DNA of 64,000 bases. It comes from Cymodocea nodosa (lineage: Eukaryota > Streptophyta > Magnoliopsida > Alismatales > Cymodoceaceae). The stretch is taken from assembly GCA_036874045.1 (NCBI GenBank), contig JAZBRI010000011.1, positions 1,736,001 to 1,800,000 on the forward strand, written 5' to 3'. Position 1 is the stretch's first letter, and every line of letters begins with the position of its first letter. The notes beneath the pieces were generated by a model, which did no database searches, was not told the origin of the DNA, and saw only the letters and a program-made list of their open reading frames with translations. Positions 45,261-57,254 of the stretch are shown piece after piece. Made by a program: the position numbers and the translations under genes.

Positions 45261-47212
45261 ATTTTGCTAGTCCCTTAGCAAACTAAGATATAATTAATTG
45301 GTCTTTCAAAAAGTGCTAGAATTAATTCTTTCCCTTTTGTTTTTTCTTCTGCTTAGCATAAAAATATATTCTGTATGTTTCAGTAATCAACCTGCAAAGA
45401 TATTTAGAATATATGTAAATTACATACAAAGTATATCATCTTCATATAGGTGTTAATTATATTATCGTTTGTTCTTTTTTTCATCATCTGTCATCTTGAA
45501 TTTTCCAATAAGTTTTCTAGAAGAAATTTCAATAACATACGAATCAAAGTACAATCCAATTCAATCTGATTAAGACAAGTAGAATAAAGAATTGTATTTC
45601 CATTAAACAACTTCAAAAGTCAATTCTAGATTCATATTTCAGCAATTCTAGATAACAAAAAATATACTCAATTCATAAGATATCTGTATTTCACAAAACA
45701 CTTGTATCTTTTCAGAATAGTATATGTTTTTTTTCTTTAAAAGTTAATTTGACAAGCTTGAATCATACAAGAGCTTTCTAATGTACCCATGTAACGAGCT
45801 TTCAGTCAACAATCCCAGATCTGATCAGGATCTTAGGTTGCAAGATTTCAAGAGTCCTTTTTCAGGTCAACAATTCTTACATACCTATCTGCTCAAGTAC
45901 AAAAGACTCGTGATCAAACAAGTCAATAAACTCTCAATAAATTTTCTTCTTCTTTTTTTTTTAAAAAAATAAAATAAAATACACACACAAAACAAAGCAT
46001 TAATCACATACTGTATATGCACGCATTTCATTAATGTAGACGTAGCAAAACACCAATCTCATATAATCCTGCTTCTATCATTTACTAAAAATATGAATCC
46101 ATAACAATAATCTCATATTTTATCTGTAGTTTAATAAGATCTACATATAAATCATTCTACAAGTTTAATCAGTCAAAGTAAATGTATCTTTCATCATATG
46201 TGTTTCATTTAATCTAGAATTCACATCTCAGCTCCTTCAGGACTTTAGATAATTTTCTGATTAAGCATTAAGTATTTGAATTTCATTTTAAAATCGTGAA
46301 ACTATTAAACTCATGAAATTCAGAAAAAAAACATAAGATACTATATCTAGATTTACATAAATAATAAATTCTATAGCATCTTCTATAGCCTTCTAAATAT
46401 AACATTCAAGCAGTTTATAAAAATTTTATAGTCTCAATTATCGGATAGTTACAGTAAGTTCATAAAAATTTTCAATTTCCTCGAAACTTTGCAGTACCAT
46501 TTTAATTCCTTTAATTAACAAACTTACATGGTTGTTACTTTAATTACCTCCCCCCCATACCTACATTTTGCATTGTCCTCAATGTAAAAGATTTGACAAT
46601 AAATACAGTAATTGTAGCAGGCATGAATAAAGTTTTGTTTGATTTAAAATTCAGGATAAGTAATTGGTTACATACCTTGTTCCATTTGTATCTCCATTTG
46701 CATATTCCGATTTTTGATTCTGAAAAACTTTTCATTCCCAAATAAACACAGAATATAAAACAAAATAACATTTAATAGATATTAATAAATCAGTGTCTTG
46801 TGTGGAACCCAGGCTCCTATGCCTTTGGTGGCTCACAAGCAAGCCAATTGGTTTCCCAGAACAGATACCAACAAACTGGATTGATATTTTGTTTTGTTTG
46901 TTTTTTTTTTTTTATAAAATGAACATGAAAACTTCAAAATTCCTTTTTTTTTTCTTTCTAAAAATAAATGCAGAATACACAATGTTAAACACACAAAATC
47001 ACAACTTAAGAACATGATTGAAAAGTAGAAACAAATGGAATAAATGTATCAGTCCAAGCAAACTTTTTAGGCATAGTTCTTCTTGCTATTAATTTTGTTT
47101 TAATGCAGTTCTTGTTCCTTCTTAATTTGTAAACATGCAATATATTATAAATTCCAAATACGAGTGTATTACCATTAATGATATGTAATGCAGAAAGGCA
47201 TCCTTTTTGGTT
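45261..47212 (-). other. A2 3' UTR
   Basis: About 2 kb of AT-rich sequence with no recognisable gene. The open frames in it (45781-45972, 46544-46771, 46793-47017) are short, low-complexity and show no domain. The only notable element is the internal polypurine-like box near 46549. Confidence 0.6.
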
Positions 47213-48145
47213 TCAGGGTAATGTAGCAGTTTCTATTTCTACATCTATTTCAATATATTCCTCTTCCCACTTCCATTCATTCATGTCTTCCATAATCCAT
47301 ATTTGAAATTTCATCAGTTCATCCCACCATCTTATCAGACATAAAGTAGGATCATCTTCTTCATTATACCACATTCCTATTTGAATTTCATTAAATTCTG
47401 TAGATGGTGGTTTAGCTATTTCACTCGGTATAGGTAAAATTTCTATATAATCATCATAGCTGTCTATGCTCACTATGTATAAATCAGATCCATATGCTAA
47501 TGATATCTCCGTGACTAAATAGATATATTCATCAAGTATGACATGTGTTTGGTTAATTAATGATTTTTGTCCTAGATATATTATAATGTTTTCATTCCAA
47601 GATCTGTTTAGAAAATTATACACACTTAAGCGTAAATCTTCACCCCAATTTCCTGTAGGTCTCCAATAATATAGTTTTTCAGGAATTGCAGAATTTTTAT
47701 CAGAAAATATTAAAGCTGACCCACAATTTTCAGTTGGTGCTTCAAATATATTAGGTCTTCCTATATTCCATTCTTCTCCTGTTATAGGATTTCGTATCAA
47801 AATATCAGGTAATATTAAACTTGCATACCTTGGTCTCGTCTTGTATATGATTAATCCTTCATCTATCCCCATAATATGATTCATTCCTTCTAATGCATTA
47901 GGTGGAATTCCAGTAGTTTCTTCCATAGCCAGATATTCATGGGTATTTGAACTACGATTAAATGACCTCTATATGAATCCATCTCTAATCTTAGTCATTT
48001 ATGTAGCTTGTAGTCCCTGAAAATATTTTTCTTCAATACAGTCTTTAATTTCCTTTGATACACAACACAGCCTGCACAGATCTTTAGCTGACAAGTTACT
48101 TAGTACTTCCCTTAGTGCATCTAACGGTAATTACATTAATTCCAT
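47213..48145 (-). pseudogene. Captured F-box gene inside A2 (F-box plus F-box-associated domain)
   Basis: On the minus strand a single reading frame of about 310 codons is recognisable. Near its start is an F-box: LPLDALREVLSNLSAKDLC then RLCCVSKEIKD, matching the plant consensus LPxDLLxEILSRLPxKSLxRxxCVSKxW. The rest resembles the F-box-associated beta-propeller-like domain: ILIRNPITGEEW, an LYYWRP segment, a YGSDLYIVSI strand, EILPIPSE, and the closing FQIWIMEDMNEWKWEEEY. Known F-box proteins are substrate receptors of SCF ubiquitin ligases. It lies between A2 gag and the 3' UTR, on the element's sense strand, without visible introns. It is broken a few times near the start, with its last two thirds open. 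I infer transduction of a host gene; I am fairly confident of the domains and less so of the history. Confidence 0.7.
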
Positions 48146-48422
48146 TTGTCGATTTTGTAAAACACAAACAAAAATTTAGTAGAGACAAAAATTAACATAA
48201 CTACTGCACTCCCTCGTGAAGTTAAGGCATAACTCAACGGACTAAGTTCGTTGAGTTAAAAAAAATTAACTCTACGATACTAATAAATAAAAATAAAAAA
48301 CATATATACATACAGATAGTTGCTTCAGATATGCTGCTTCATTCAGTTGCCCTCCTTGAAGAGGTATCAATTTCATTAACCGTTCTATGTACAAGATTAG
48401 GTATAGCTTGTATTGACAATCC
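48146..48422 (-). other. A2 spacer between gag and the F-box gene
   Basis: Short non-coding spacer with one GTTGAGTT / AACTCAAC dyad (48229-48262). The frame crossing 48272-48502 is a continuation of open sequence after gag and has no domain. Confidence 0.6.
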
Positions 48423-49526
48423 TCAAGTAGGTCTAACTTCCATTGGTTCCTTCTGTCTATGTGATATATTTCTATTCTGATTTTGAATTGCAACATTTCC
48501 AAATATAAATTCTAGACGATTGTTTACTTGTTGGATTATCTTTTCTAATTTCTCTATTCTAGCTCCTTGTTCAATTAATACTTCATAACTTATGTTCTTC
48601 TCATTTATATTTTCTCCTCCCTGGAAATTGTTGTTTCTCCAAGATAAATTCGGGTGATTTCTCCAATTAGGATTATAAGAATTTCCCAAGTTATCTCTCT
48701 GGTTTCTAGCATAAATAATATCTAAGTCATTTATGTTTGTATTCTTTTCTGCTAGCTTTTGATTTAATGATAACTCTTCTATTTTCTTTGTTAATTCATT
48801 TAATTTCACCTCCAGCATAGTATTGGAATCTATTTCATGCATTCCTCTTGGCAATATTCTTTTATTTGCAATAGCTTCAGCCGAATTTTCCCACTATGCA
48901 GTTCTTTTTGCAAAATTTTCTAAATATGCCCATGCTTCTTCACTACATAATTTTAAAAATCCATTTTGACAAGTAGATTCTAATAAAAATTTCGTTGAAA
49001 CATCTATGCCTTCATAAATTATACCTATTAATTGTGCTTTACTCATTGCATGATGTGGGCATTGAGTCAGTAAATCTTTAAATCTTTCAAAATATTTTCA
49101 GAATGATTCACCCTGTTTTTGGCTACACATTAATATTTCTTTTTTCTTTTTAATCGTTTGATGTTTTGGATAATATTTTTCCAGAAAAATAGAGCAAAAT
49201 TCAGTCCATGTACAAATTGAATCAGGCGATAGAGTATATAACCATCTCTTAGCTGTATCTTTTAAAGAAAAAGGGATATATCTAAGTTTAATAGCATCTA
49301 TACTCATGTTTGGCATTTTCATCATTTGACAAACTTTGTTAAATTCTCTAATGAAATAATAGGCATCCTATCTTTCTAATCCATGAAAATGTGGCAATTG
49401 ACTAATATAATTAGATTTCAGTTCAAACCTGTCTCCCTCAAAGTTTGGCAATCGAATACATGAAGGTTCATCAATTAATTCAGGATACAGAATTTCTCCT
49501 AATGGTTTTTCTACTAGAGCAGCCAT
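48423..49526 (-). pseudogene. A2 gag (Athila-type capsid), downstream of integrase
   Basis: This begins MAALVEKPLGEILYPEL at 49526, then NYISQLPHFHGLE. The capsid core follows with AIKLRYIPFSLKD, AKRWLYTLSPDSICTWTEF and FLEKYYPKHQTIKKK. After the capsid comes a coiled-coil segment (LNELTKKIEELSLNQKLAEK) and the Athila landmark NWRNHPNLSW. A second coil follows (IEKLEKIIQQVNNRLEFIF). It is about 370 codons with a few breaks. There is no zinc knuckle between capsid and the WRNHPNLSW block, where C gag has one; family A instead has a knuckle at the start of pol. No LTR or primer site separates it from the preceding ORF. Confidence 0.83.
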
Positions 49527-50636
49527 CTTTACGTTCTCTTTTAAAGAAATGTTAGCTACACCCCAAAAATTTCGTTAAAGTTTAGTTCAGAAAATTTTTC
49601 AATACTCCTCTGCAATGAAAATTCCTGGGTAGGTGTTCTTACTAATCATTTAGTGCTAGGAGAACGAGTCCATGTGCTCATAAATAAATAGCAGAAGATT
49701 GATTACATACCAGTCTAAAGCTTTCCATTCTATAAATATTTGTTGTCAGATGAAGTTGAATCAGCTGCTTCTCATTCCAGTTCCTCTAACGCTTTCTCTT
49801 TTCTTTTAAAAGTGTTGGTAACTCATAAATAACATTTTGTTTCATATATATACTGTGCATCCATAAAGTGAATAAATCTCATTGCAAGAACGTGTTTTGC
49901 AACGTGCATCGTGGTTCCTATTTTTATGGGTAAATGTACCACTACTAATTTCAAATTTTAGGTAACCGCTAAACCGACGAAGTTTCGTTCGTGGTTAAAA
50001 GAATAACCATTCTGCTTAATCCACGAACCAACCTCGTTAAGTTTCAGATTACTCAACGGAACATAGTCGATTATTGTTGCTAACTCCATGGACTAACTTT
50101 GTTGAGTTACAGATAACTCAACGGAGTGACCTTATATTATATTACTAACCTCATGGAGTTATAGTTAACTCAACGGACTTACTTCGTTGAGTTAACACTT
50201 AGCAACTTCTAAGCTTCACTCTCGTAAGTGTTTCTATTCTGTTTTTTTTTTTTTTTTCTCTGTCATTCTGCTAACTGTAATAAAGTTAAATCTATGTCAT
50301 TAATGCCTCATTTTGATTAAAATACATTTAAATCTGAACATTATATAAAGATTTAACTTGCAGGTCATTTTATGTTATGTAGAATTTACATTTTACCTTA
50401 TAACATGTAGAAATTTTTAAGTAGTTATCCTGTCATTCAGCAAATTGTAAATCTGTTACATATTCATTCATAAAGTTCCACAAATTACATAATATTCAAT
50501 AATTTCCATTCATTTCACATCCAAACAAGTATGAAAATTGCATCTGAAAAATTATATTCACTAATATGAATCAATTACATTACAAGTACACCATATAATT
50601 TCATACAATTTTACACAAGTAGACGAACAATACAAT
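49527..50636 (-). other. A2 spacer between the coiled-coil ORF and gag, dyad-rich
   Basis: Non-coding. 49985-50205 carries at least six GTTGAGTTA / TAACTCAACGGA half-sites in alternating orientation, for example around 50050-50065 and 50160-50190. The first 340 bases downstream of the coiled-coil ORF (50636 to about 50300) match 63700-64000 of A1, showing that the arrangement is a family trait. Confidence 0.7.
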
Positions 50637-52108
50637 TTAATCTTTATTCCTAAGTTCATTTACTTCCTTCTGGAGTTTTTCTAATTGCTGCTCTAATTGA
50701 TTTATCTTCTCTACTACTCCTACAATTCCTCCAGAAGGTAGAACTAGTTCTGCAGCTACAAAATTCCTATATTTTTTCACTGAAATGGTTCTAGATCTTA
50801 TCCTTTTTGATGTCCATTTAGTGACATCGATATAGTCCACCATCAGTAGTGGAATCAAATCTCCATAAAATAATTTCTTCTTCACTGTTTTCATCTTGGA
50901 GATAAAAACTGCAGACCAATTTATTTGGATCTTATTTACAACTACATATGTGGCCCATTTGACAAATTGACTTAATTCTATGTCATGGCCCTATCATTGA
51001 TAGACATTCTTAATTAGAATGTTAGCTACCATGTGTGCTTTACCATTTAAATGCTTCAATCTGTTTAATAATGGCACACCAGGATTGATAGCTAAACAAT
51101 CCTTAATTTGCTGCTCAGTCCATTCAACTACAGTTGTATCTTCCAAAATTTTTGTTCCTTCATTCTTTAAACCAAATATGTTATGGAGAAGCTCTGGTGT
51201 TATCTGCACATCAACTTCCTCCACGTTTGAAATTAATCCTCCTTCTCTTTCTCTCAAATTTGCATAGAAATAGAGCACTAAATTTTCATATACTGCATGC
51301 CCTCTTTCTTGAGATATAAATTGCAGTAGACCTTGGAATTCAAATAGATCTTTGATTTCTTGCATTCCATCCCAATTTACTGGTCTATTGTAAATAATAT
51401 CGTAACCCCTTATTTCTTGGTATTTGGTATAAGCTTCCTGACTACAAAAATGTACTTCATTCAAAATTGTTGTTTTAGTCGGGTCAGGAAGGTGACTTTG
51501 TTGCTCTAGAGGGGTTTGTACTTGTTCTTCCTCTAGCATAGGCTGCATTTGGACATTCTCTTCAAATTCCTGAATTTTTGCTTTTGCTTCTATCTATGGT
51601 GGTGAGTCGGCAGAACTCTCCACTCTGTCTTGAATTCTTTCCATAATTTGCTGAAGAGTTTCTTGCTCTTCAGTGGAATCTATGAAATTATTTTTGTCCA
51701 AATGGCTTCTTTCAGCCTCTTCATTTTCTGCTCTTCCTTCTTCCTCCTGACTACCAATCTGTTCTGTTACTGTTCTTTCTGATTCTGTAACAAATTGGGA
51801 TGGAGTCACGGGCAATTCAATTTCTACCCTAATTTCTGTTTCTTCTTGTACAGGCTGCAAACTAATTTCAGCCTGATTTTTTTCTTTTCTTTGCTCCTCC
51901 TGCTCATCCTCAGATTCAGATAGCAAGTTAATAAAAATCTGCTCCACAGGCCTTGTAAAAATTGGTACTTCAGATTTAATTTCATCATATTCAAGCACTT
52001 TTTCTTTTCGTTTCTTTTTTCTGATTAGTTGTGCCACTCTTCTGATTCCTTCAGAAATTCTGATGTATCAATAGCATCTTCCCAGAATTCAGGTGTCATC
52101 TTCCTCAT
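50637..52108 (-). pseudogene. A2 post-integrase ORF ('putative plant transposon protein' type)
   Basis: It begins MRKMTPEFWED at 52108. An acidic E/Q-rich part (VTPSQFVTESERTVTEQIG) is followed by a conserved globular part of about 220 residues, with YQEIRGYDIIYNRPVNWDG, LQFISQERGHAVYENLV, YFYANLRERE, ITPELLHNIFGL and PLLNRLKHLNGKAHMVANIL, then KKLFYGDLIPLLMVDYID. A C-terminal coil (VVEKINQLEQQLEKLQKEV) ends it. The globular part looks like the widespread domain annotated as putative plant transposon protein (I recall PF20167). It is shorter than the A1 copy and has a few breaks. The position corresponds to the env-like slot of other Athila elements, but no signal peptide or membrane span is visible. 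Confidence 0.72.
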
Positions 52109-52690
52109 CGTGGAGTTACACAACAGCACAGAATCACTCTAATTTCTAATGTTCTAGATTCTAAATGATTTGCCGGATAATGCCCCTAAAACCCTAGGTT
52201 TTAGTTTAAATAAGCCCTAAGTTTAGGCGGGTAATCGGGTCATTTCCTGAACCAACTATTACTATTTTATCCGCGGTCTTAGCTACAGTACTCCGTTGAG
52301 TTACAGTTAACTCAACGGAATAAGCTCGTTGACTAACTCAAGACTCAACGGAGTAAGCTCGTTGAGTTAAGCGTAACTCAACAGACTTCCCGTATAAGCA
52401 AATATAATAATAAAAAAATTACAGAGAATAGTTTTTCTATTTTTTTACCAGTTTAACCGATACTATGTTTCGGTCAGACCTAAATATTTTTTATTTTTTT
52501 ATTTTTCTTTCAGTTGAACCGATACTATGTTTCGATAAAACCATTATTTTTTCTGAAAATTAATACAATTTTTTTAATGTTCCGGTCATACAAATGGATC
52601 CAGTCGGTTGAACCGCAACTATTTTTATGTTTTATATATATTTTTAATATTATTATTTTTATATATATAAACATAAAAACTGATTTCTTA
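52109..52690 (-). other. A2 spacer between integrase and the post-integrase ORF
   Basis: Non-coding. It holds a perfect 12-bp stem at 52292-52303/52308-52319 (TCCGTTGAGTTA / TAACTCAACGGA), more GTTGAGTTA half-sites to 52385, and the CCGCGG block at 52270. GGTTTAACCGATACTATGTT repeats lie at 52452-52475 and 52510-52535, with a GGTCATAC block near 52584. AT-rich runs follow. Confidence 0.75.
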
Positions 52691-54142
52691 CTAAGTAAAG
52701 CTCAAGTAGTCCTCTACTTTGACTTCTTCCATAATTCCAAAGGAGCTTTTTGGTGTTTTCAGAATAGGTTTAAGTCTTTGTCCATTTACTTTAAATATAT
52801 TCTGATTTTTAGGATTTTCAATTTCAATAGCTCCATAAGGATAAACATTTCGAACTATGTAAGGTCCTGCCCATCTAGTTCTTAATTTTCCTAGATGGTT
52901 ATGAAGTTTAGCCATATAAAGATATACTTCTTGTCCTATTTCAAAGCTTTTAGGAATAATTTTTCTATCATGCCAGAATTTAATTTTCTCTTTTTCTCTT
53001 ACAGTCTTCGAATAAGCTTTATTTCTAAATTCTTCTAATTCAATTAGTTGCATTTTCCTATTTTCAGTAGCTTGATTTAAATTAGTATTCAGAGTTTTTA
53101 ATGCCCAATAAGCTTTATGTTCTCTTTCAACAGGTAAATGACAACTTTTTCCATATACTAGCCTAAAAGGTGACACACCTAAGCTCGTTTTATAAGCAGT
53201 TCTATAAGCCCAAAGTGCACCTATCAATCTATTAGCCCAATCTGTTCTAGTAGGATTTACTACTTTTTCCAAGATTAATTTAATCTATTTGTTTGCACTT
53301 TCTACTTGTCCACTTGTTTGTGGATGATATGATGTTACAATTTTGTGGTTTACTCCATACTTCTTCATTAAGGCTTCAAAACTTCTATTACAGAAATGAG
53401 TTCCTTTATCACTGATAATAACTTTAGGTATTACAAATCTGGTAAATATATTTGTTCTTATAAATTGTATTATCACTTTGTTATCATTAGTTTTTGGAGG
53501 AATAGCTTCTATCCATTTAGATACATAATCCACCCCCAACAATATGTAATTAAATTGATTAGACATAGGAAATGGACCCATAAAATCTATTCCCCACACA
53601 TCAAAGATTTCAACCTCAACAATAGGATTAAGAGGCATCATATTCCTCTTTGATATTCTTCCTATTTGTTGACATCTTAAACAACTTAAGCAATATTTAT
53701 GAGCATCTTTGAATAGTGTTGGCCAATAAAACCCACATTGCAGAATTTTTGCAGCAATTTTCCCTGAACCAAAATGTCCTCCACAAGCTTGGTCATGACA
53801 GAAAGACAATATGCTCGAATATTCAGTTTCTGGAACACACCTCCTTAAAATCAGATCACGACATTTCTTAAATAAGTATGGGTCTTCCCAATAGTAATAT
53901 TTTACTCTTGAGAAAAATAATTTCTTATCGTGTCTATTCCAATCCTTAGGTGTTAAACCAATAACTAAGTAATTAACTATGTCTACATACCAAGGCATTG
54001 TGTTGATGGTCATTAATTGTTCATCAGGAAAATTATCCTTAATTTCAATATTTGATTTTTCTATTTGTAATCTTGATAAATGATCTGCTACTACCTTCTC
54101 ACAACCTTTTTTATCTTTAATTTCTAAATCAAATTCTTGCAT
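52691..54142 (-). pseudogene. A2 integrase
   Basis: The frame starts in the RNase H tail ([16 protein letters not shown]). It then shows HDQACGGHFG and CLRCQQIGR (zinc binding), [29 protein letters not shown] and [14 protein letters not shown]. After that come [10 protein letters not shown], the GKSCHLP segment, [33 protein letters not shown] and the end [18 protein letters not shown]. It is about 480 codons with one or two breaks. No chromodomain. Confidence 0.9.
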
Positions 54143-54413
54143 TAATAATATCCATCAGATCAATCTAGGTTTAGTTTCTTTTTTCTTTATTAGATGTTTT
54201 AGAGCTGAATGATCCGTGTATACTATTACTTTAGCACCAATCAGATATGATCTAAACTTTTCTAAAGCAAACACAACAGCTAATAATTCTTTTTCAGTAG
54301 TTGTGTAATTAACTTGAGCATCATTTAAGGTTTTGCTTGCATAATGAATAACTCTAGGAGATTTTTCTATCTTCTGTCTTAACACTGCTCCTACAGCAAA
54401 ATCAGAAGCATCG
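54143..54413 (-). pseudogene. A2 RNase H fragment at the A1 insertion site
   Basis: Minus strand with [37 protein letters not shown] and [14 protein letters not shown] (RNase H). It stops at 54413 where A1 starts, with flank GCATCG, so the five-base target duplication should reappear after the A1 3' LTR outside the window. Confidence 0.85.
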
Positions 54414-56178
54414 TGTTTAGAATGAAAAAGTGCATATTATTAACGGTTAAATGATGGTTAATTGCATAACATTTAGCTTATCATATGAGAATTAAGCCAT
54501 TATGTTATAATTGCACTGTTATATGCTTTAATTGAAGAATCTGCTTAATTTTGGGGAATTAATGTTAATTTAGTATATTTATGAACTGTCGGTAAAATTG
54601 CAGGCTGTGAAATTTTTAAGTATCCGAAAATGCATCTGAGCATCGGATAGTTATACCTGTAACTCTCCGAAATGTTATTTTATGTTTAAACTGCTGCTGC
54701 ATGAATGTTACTTAAGCTATAACTCGTTAAGTTAGCATAACTGTACGCGTTGAGTTACATGAATATATACTAAGGTAACGCGTTAGGTTAGCGGCTTATT
54801 TCTTTATTGCATGTATTTTATAGTTATTTTCCAAAATGCCACTGTAGCGGTTGCAGGAACAGACAGTTGGAAGGAAAAACCACGTTTGCACGTATCACGC
54901 ATGGAGAAGGAAGCGTCGTCGTTGATCTGAAGGAAGGAAATCCAACCGATCATTTAAGTAGAAGTAGTTACTACTAAAGAAATATAAAAGAAAAGAAGAA
55001 AAAAAGAAGAAAGTGTGATCGATGGACGGCCAGTGTATACAGAGGAGGAGCACCGAGCTTTCTGCAGACAGTATCGGCGATTCTCCGAAGTATCACACCA
55101 ACCATCGTATCACCACCATAATCACCAATCATCGGAGGTCTATGAGGATACTTGCCTAATGTCGGGTCGATTCTGAGCCAAACACAATGCCTGACAACCA
55201 CTGTGAGGAGTGATCGCGTCGCGGGAAGGGAAGACATTTTCACCAAGCGCCGACTCATATTTCAAGAGATCGTAAAGCTTTTAGCCTTGGCTTCGGGTTG
55301 ATGCCTGTATGCTGAAGACAAGATCATCTTGCAATTTTGGACTTGCGATTCTATAAGGAGAGGAGACAGAATTGTAAGTGGTTCAATTTTCAATGGTGTA
55401 ATCGCGTTGCAAGTAGTGTCGGAAGTATTTACTATCAAGTGAAATTACTTTACATCTCACCTTTCGCCCATCACATAAAAAACAAAAATACCAAAAACAA
55501 TTTATCTTTGTTTGTATGTTGTATTTGAGTGTTGTATTGTTGGTGTTGTATCATGATTAATGTTATCTGTATCAGTTTTATGATTGTTTTATGTTAGTTT
55601 TAATTTTACAGTTTACTAAAATTGGTTCGTACAAAACAACTTAAAGATTTTAATGGTTACTGTTTGAATCATCTGAATGTTAGTTTTGCATAATGATAAA
55701 TCCAATGTTAACTAGCATTAAAAAGCTTAATTGATGTTATTTACAATTTGTGGAATCGCCCAATGGTTGGCTGAATTCCCCTGTAATTAGCAATATTATA
55801 AAGAAGAGATAGGCTCGTGGAGTTAACTTAAGTCCACGAGGATAGTCCATTGAGTTATCCATAATTCAACGAACTTAGTCTATTGAGTTAACTATAACTC
55901 AACGGAGTGCTTATTGAATATAAATTTGAATTGTTCACAATCAAACATTTCTTAAATTCGTCAGCAATTCCCTGTGGGATCGACCTGTACTTGCACACTG
56001 ATACAATAGACACTGTGCACTTGCAGTTAAAGTACAAATTGGAATTAATATCTAAATTGTATTAAAGGTTGTTTGTTTACTTCTAAAAGAAAGAATAGGC
56101 ATAAAGATAAATTAACTAAGTAAAAATAGAAGTAACAAATCCAAGTTTTTCTAGTGTAGTGTTGGGAAAACGCGAACA
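54414..56178 (+). repeat. 5' LTR of A1
   Basis: 1765 bp, TGTTTAGAATG to CGCGAACA. It is 300-500 bases shorter than the other family A LTRs, mainly because most of the 43-bp dyad repeats and the G-box pair are absent (only one TCGGATAGTTA unit near 54640). The rest aligns along its length. The antisense open frame at 54974-55258 also occurs in A9 and A2 LTRs. Confidence 0.9.
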
Positions 56179-56185
56179 AGTTTTA

Positions 56186-56203
56186 TGGTGCCGTTGTTGG
56201 GGA
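56186..56203 (+). other. Primer-binding site of A1
   Basis: TGGTGCCGTTGTTGGGGA, seven bases after the LTR end, a tRNA-Asp-type site with likely C-to-T changes. Pol starts 95 bases later, leaving no room for a capsid gene. Confidence 0.87.
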
Positions 56204-56297
56204 ATTGAATTGAACTGAATTGAATTAATATAAGTAATTGATAGAGTTGTTTCATTTTAATAGTCAGAGTTTTGTGTTTTCTTCTGTAATTGAGAAT

Positions 56298-57254
56298 ATG
56301 GCATATGCTTATGCTCAAAGATTTCTGAAACCTTTAATTAGCATATGTGAATTTAGCAATTCTGAAGGACACGACATTTCTGATTGTTTGAAATTGAGAC
56401 ATTTACAGATTGATAGATCTCATGAACAACAAATGAATTATTCTCAATATAATAGAGCCGAGTATGAGAATCCTATAGTTTACCCAACTAATGGTCAGTA
56501 TAGAATGTGTAATATGATGAGAGACATTGAAGTTTGGGATAGCTATGACAGACTAGAGCATAGTATAGAGAAAAATCTAGACAAACTGGAATACTTTGTG
56601 TGTCAACAACAAGAAGTCAACCAATTAAACTATAAGGAGGCATATTCAGAATCTAAACAGGATATAATTTACGAAACTGAAAAAGTCATAAAGAAAATTG
56701 ATCAAAAATTGAATGCAATGACAATGAAAAATTGAATACAAGTTTTGCAACAGGACAATGAAAATTATAACGTTGTAAACCTCCACCACTTGCAAAATAT
56801 ACAACAAACAGAAAACACAAATGTAAGAGAATTTAAAGAATGCACTTTAAAACTAAAAACAATTGAAGATCATAATCATGAACATGATATACAAAAACAT
56901 CATGAAAGTAACGAAAATCTGGAAGATGTATGTGTAACATTAAGATCTAGAACAGATATACCACCAAGAACTCAAAATGAAAATGATATGAAGGTGGACA
57001 AGAGTAAAAATCAAAATGATAACGAAAATGTAATAGCTGAAAATCTAGAAATCACTGAAGAACAATCTGAATTTGCAATTGAAGCTAAAAATGATCAAAC
57101 AAATCAACTGAAAGAAAAAGAGTCTTTGAAATCAAAATCTTTAGCATCCTATCCTGAAAGATTACAACAAACAATTCCTGAAAAACAAGAAAAAATAAGA
57201 GAAATTTTTGAAAAAGTACAAGTTAACATTCCTTTGTTAGATATATTGTAGAAT
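56298..57254 (+). pseudogene. A1 pol N-terminus: zinc-knuckle region and polar linker
   Basis: The likely start is the ATG at 56298 (MAYAYAQRFLKP), conserved in A3 and nearly so in A4. Within 30 codons comes the knuckle region (CEFSNSEGHDISDC; A3 and A4 show the full CX2CX4HX4C). Next is a tyrosine/asparagine-rich segment, heptad-like stretches (KNLDKLEYFVCQQQEVNQL, KKIDQKLNAM), and a charged linker with VCVTLRSRTDIPPRTQNEN. The region closes with IREIFEKVQVNIPLLD before the protease. It is broken about twice. No capsid motif is present. Confidence 0.82.

Larger units (their letters stand above)
43059..54413 (-). mobile_element. A2: family A element, 3' LTR to RNase H
   Basis: From the left: 3' LTR (43059-45244), polypurine tract, 3' UTR, captured F-box gene, gag, spacer, coiled-coil ORF, spacer, integrase and RNase H. 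At 54413/54414 the LTR of A1 interrupts it, so the rest of pol and the 5' LTR lie beyond 64000. A2 is inserted in the A8 LTR. It is the best view in the window of everything downstream of integrase in family A. It carries roughly a dozen breaks across all coding parts. Confidence 0.88.

Noticed and set aside
45781-47020. Small ORFs in the A2 3' UTR as extra genes
   Set aside because: Short, low-complexity, contain T/K-rich runs, no recognisable motif.
50637-52108. Calling the post-integrase ORF an envelope gene
   Set aside because: No signal peptide, membrane span or cysteine-rich ectodomain; it is coiled-coil and acidic. Only its position is env-like.
53396-53653. Recurring opposite-strand ORF (MSS.ITDN..RY.KSGKY) over integrase, also at 23827, 35942 and 59943
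   Set aside because: Shadow of the conserved integrase core read on the other strand.
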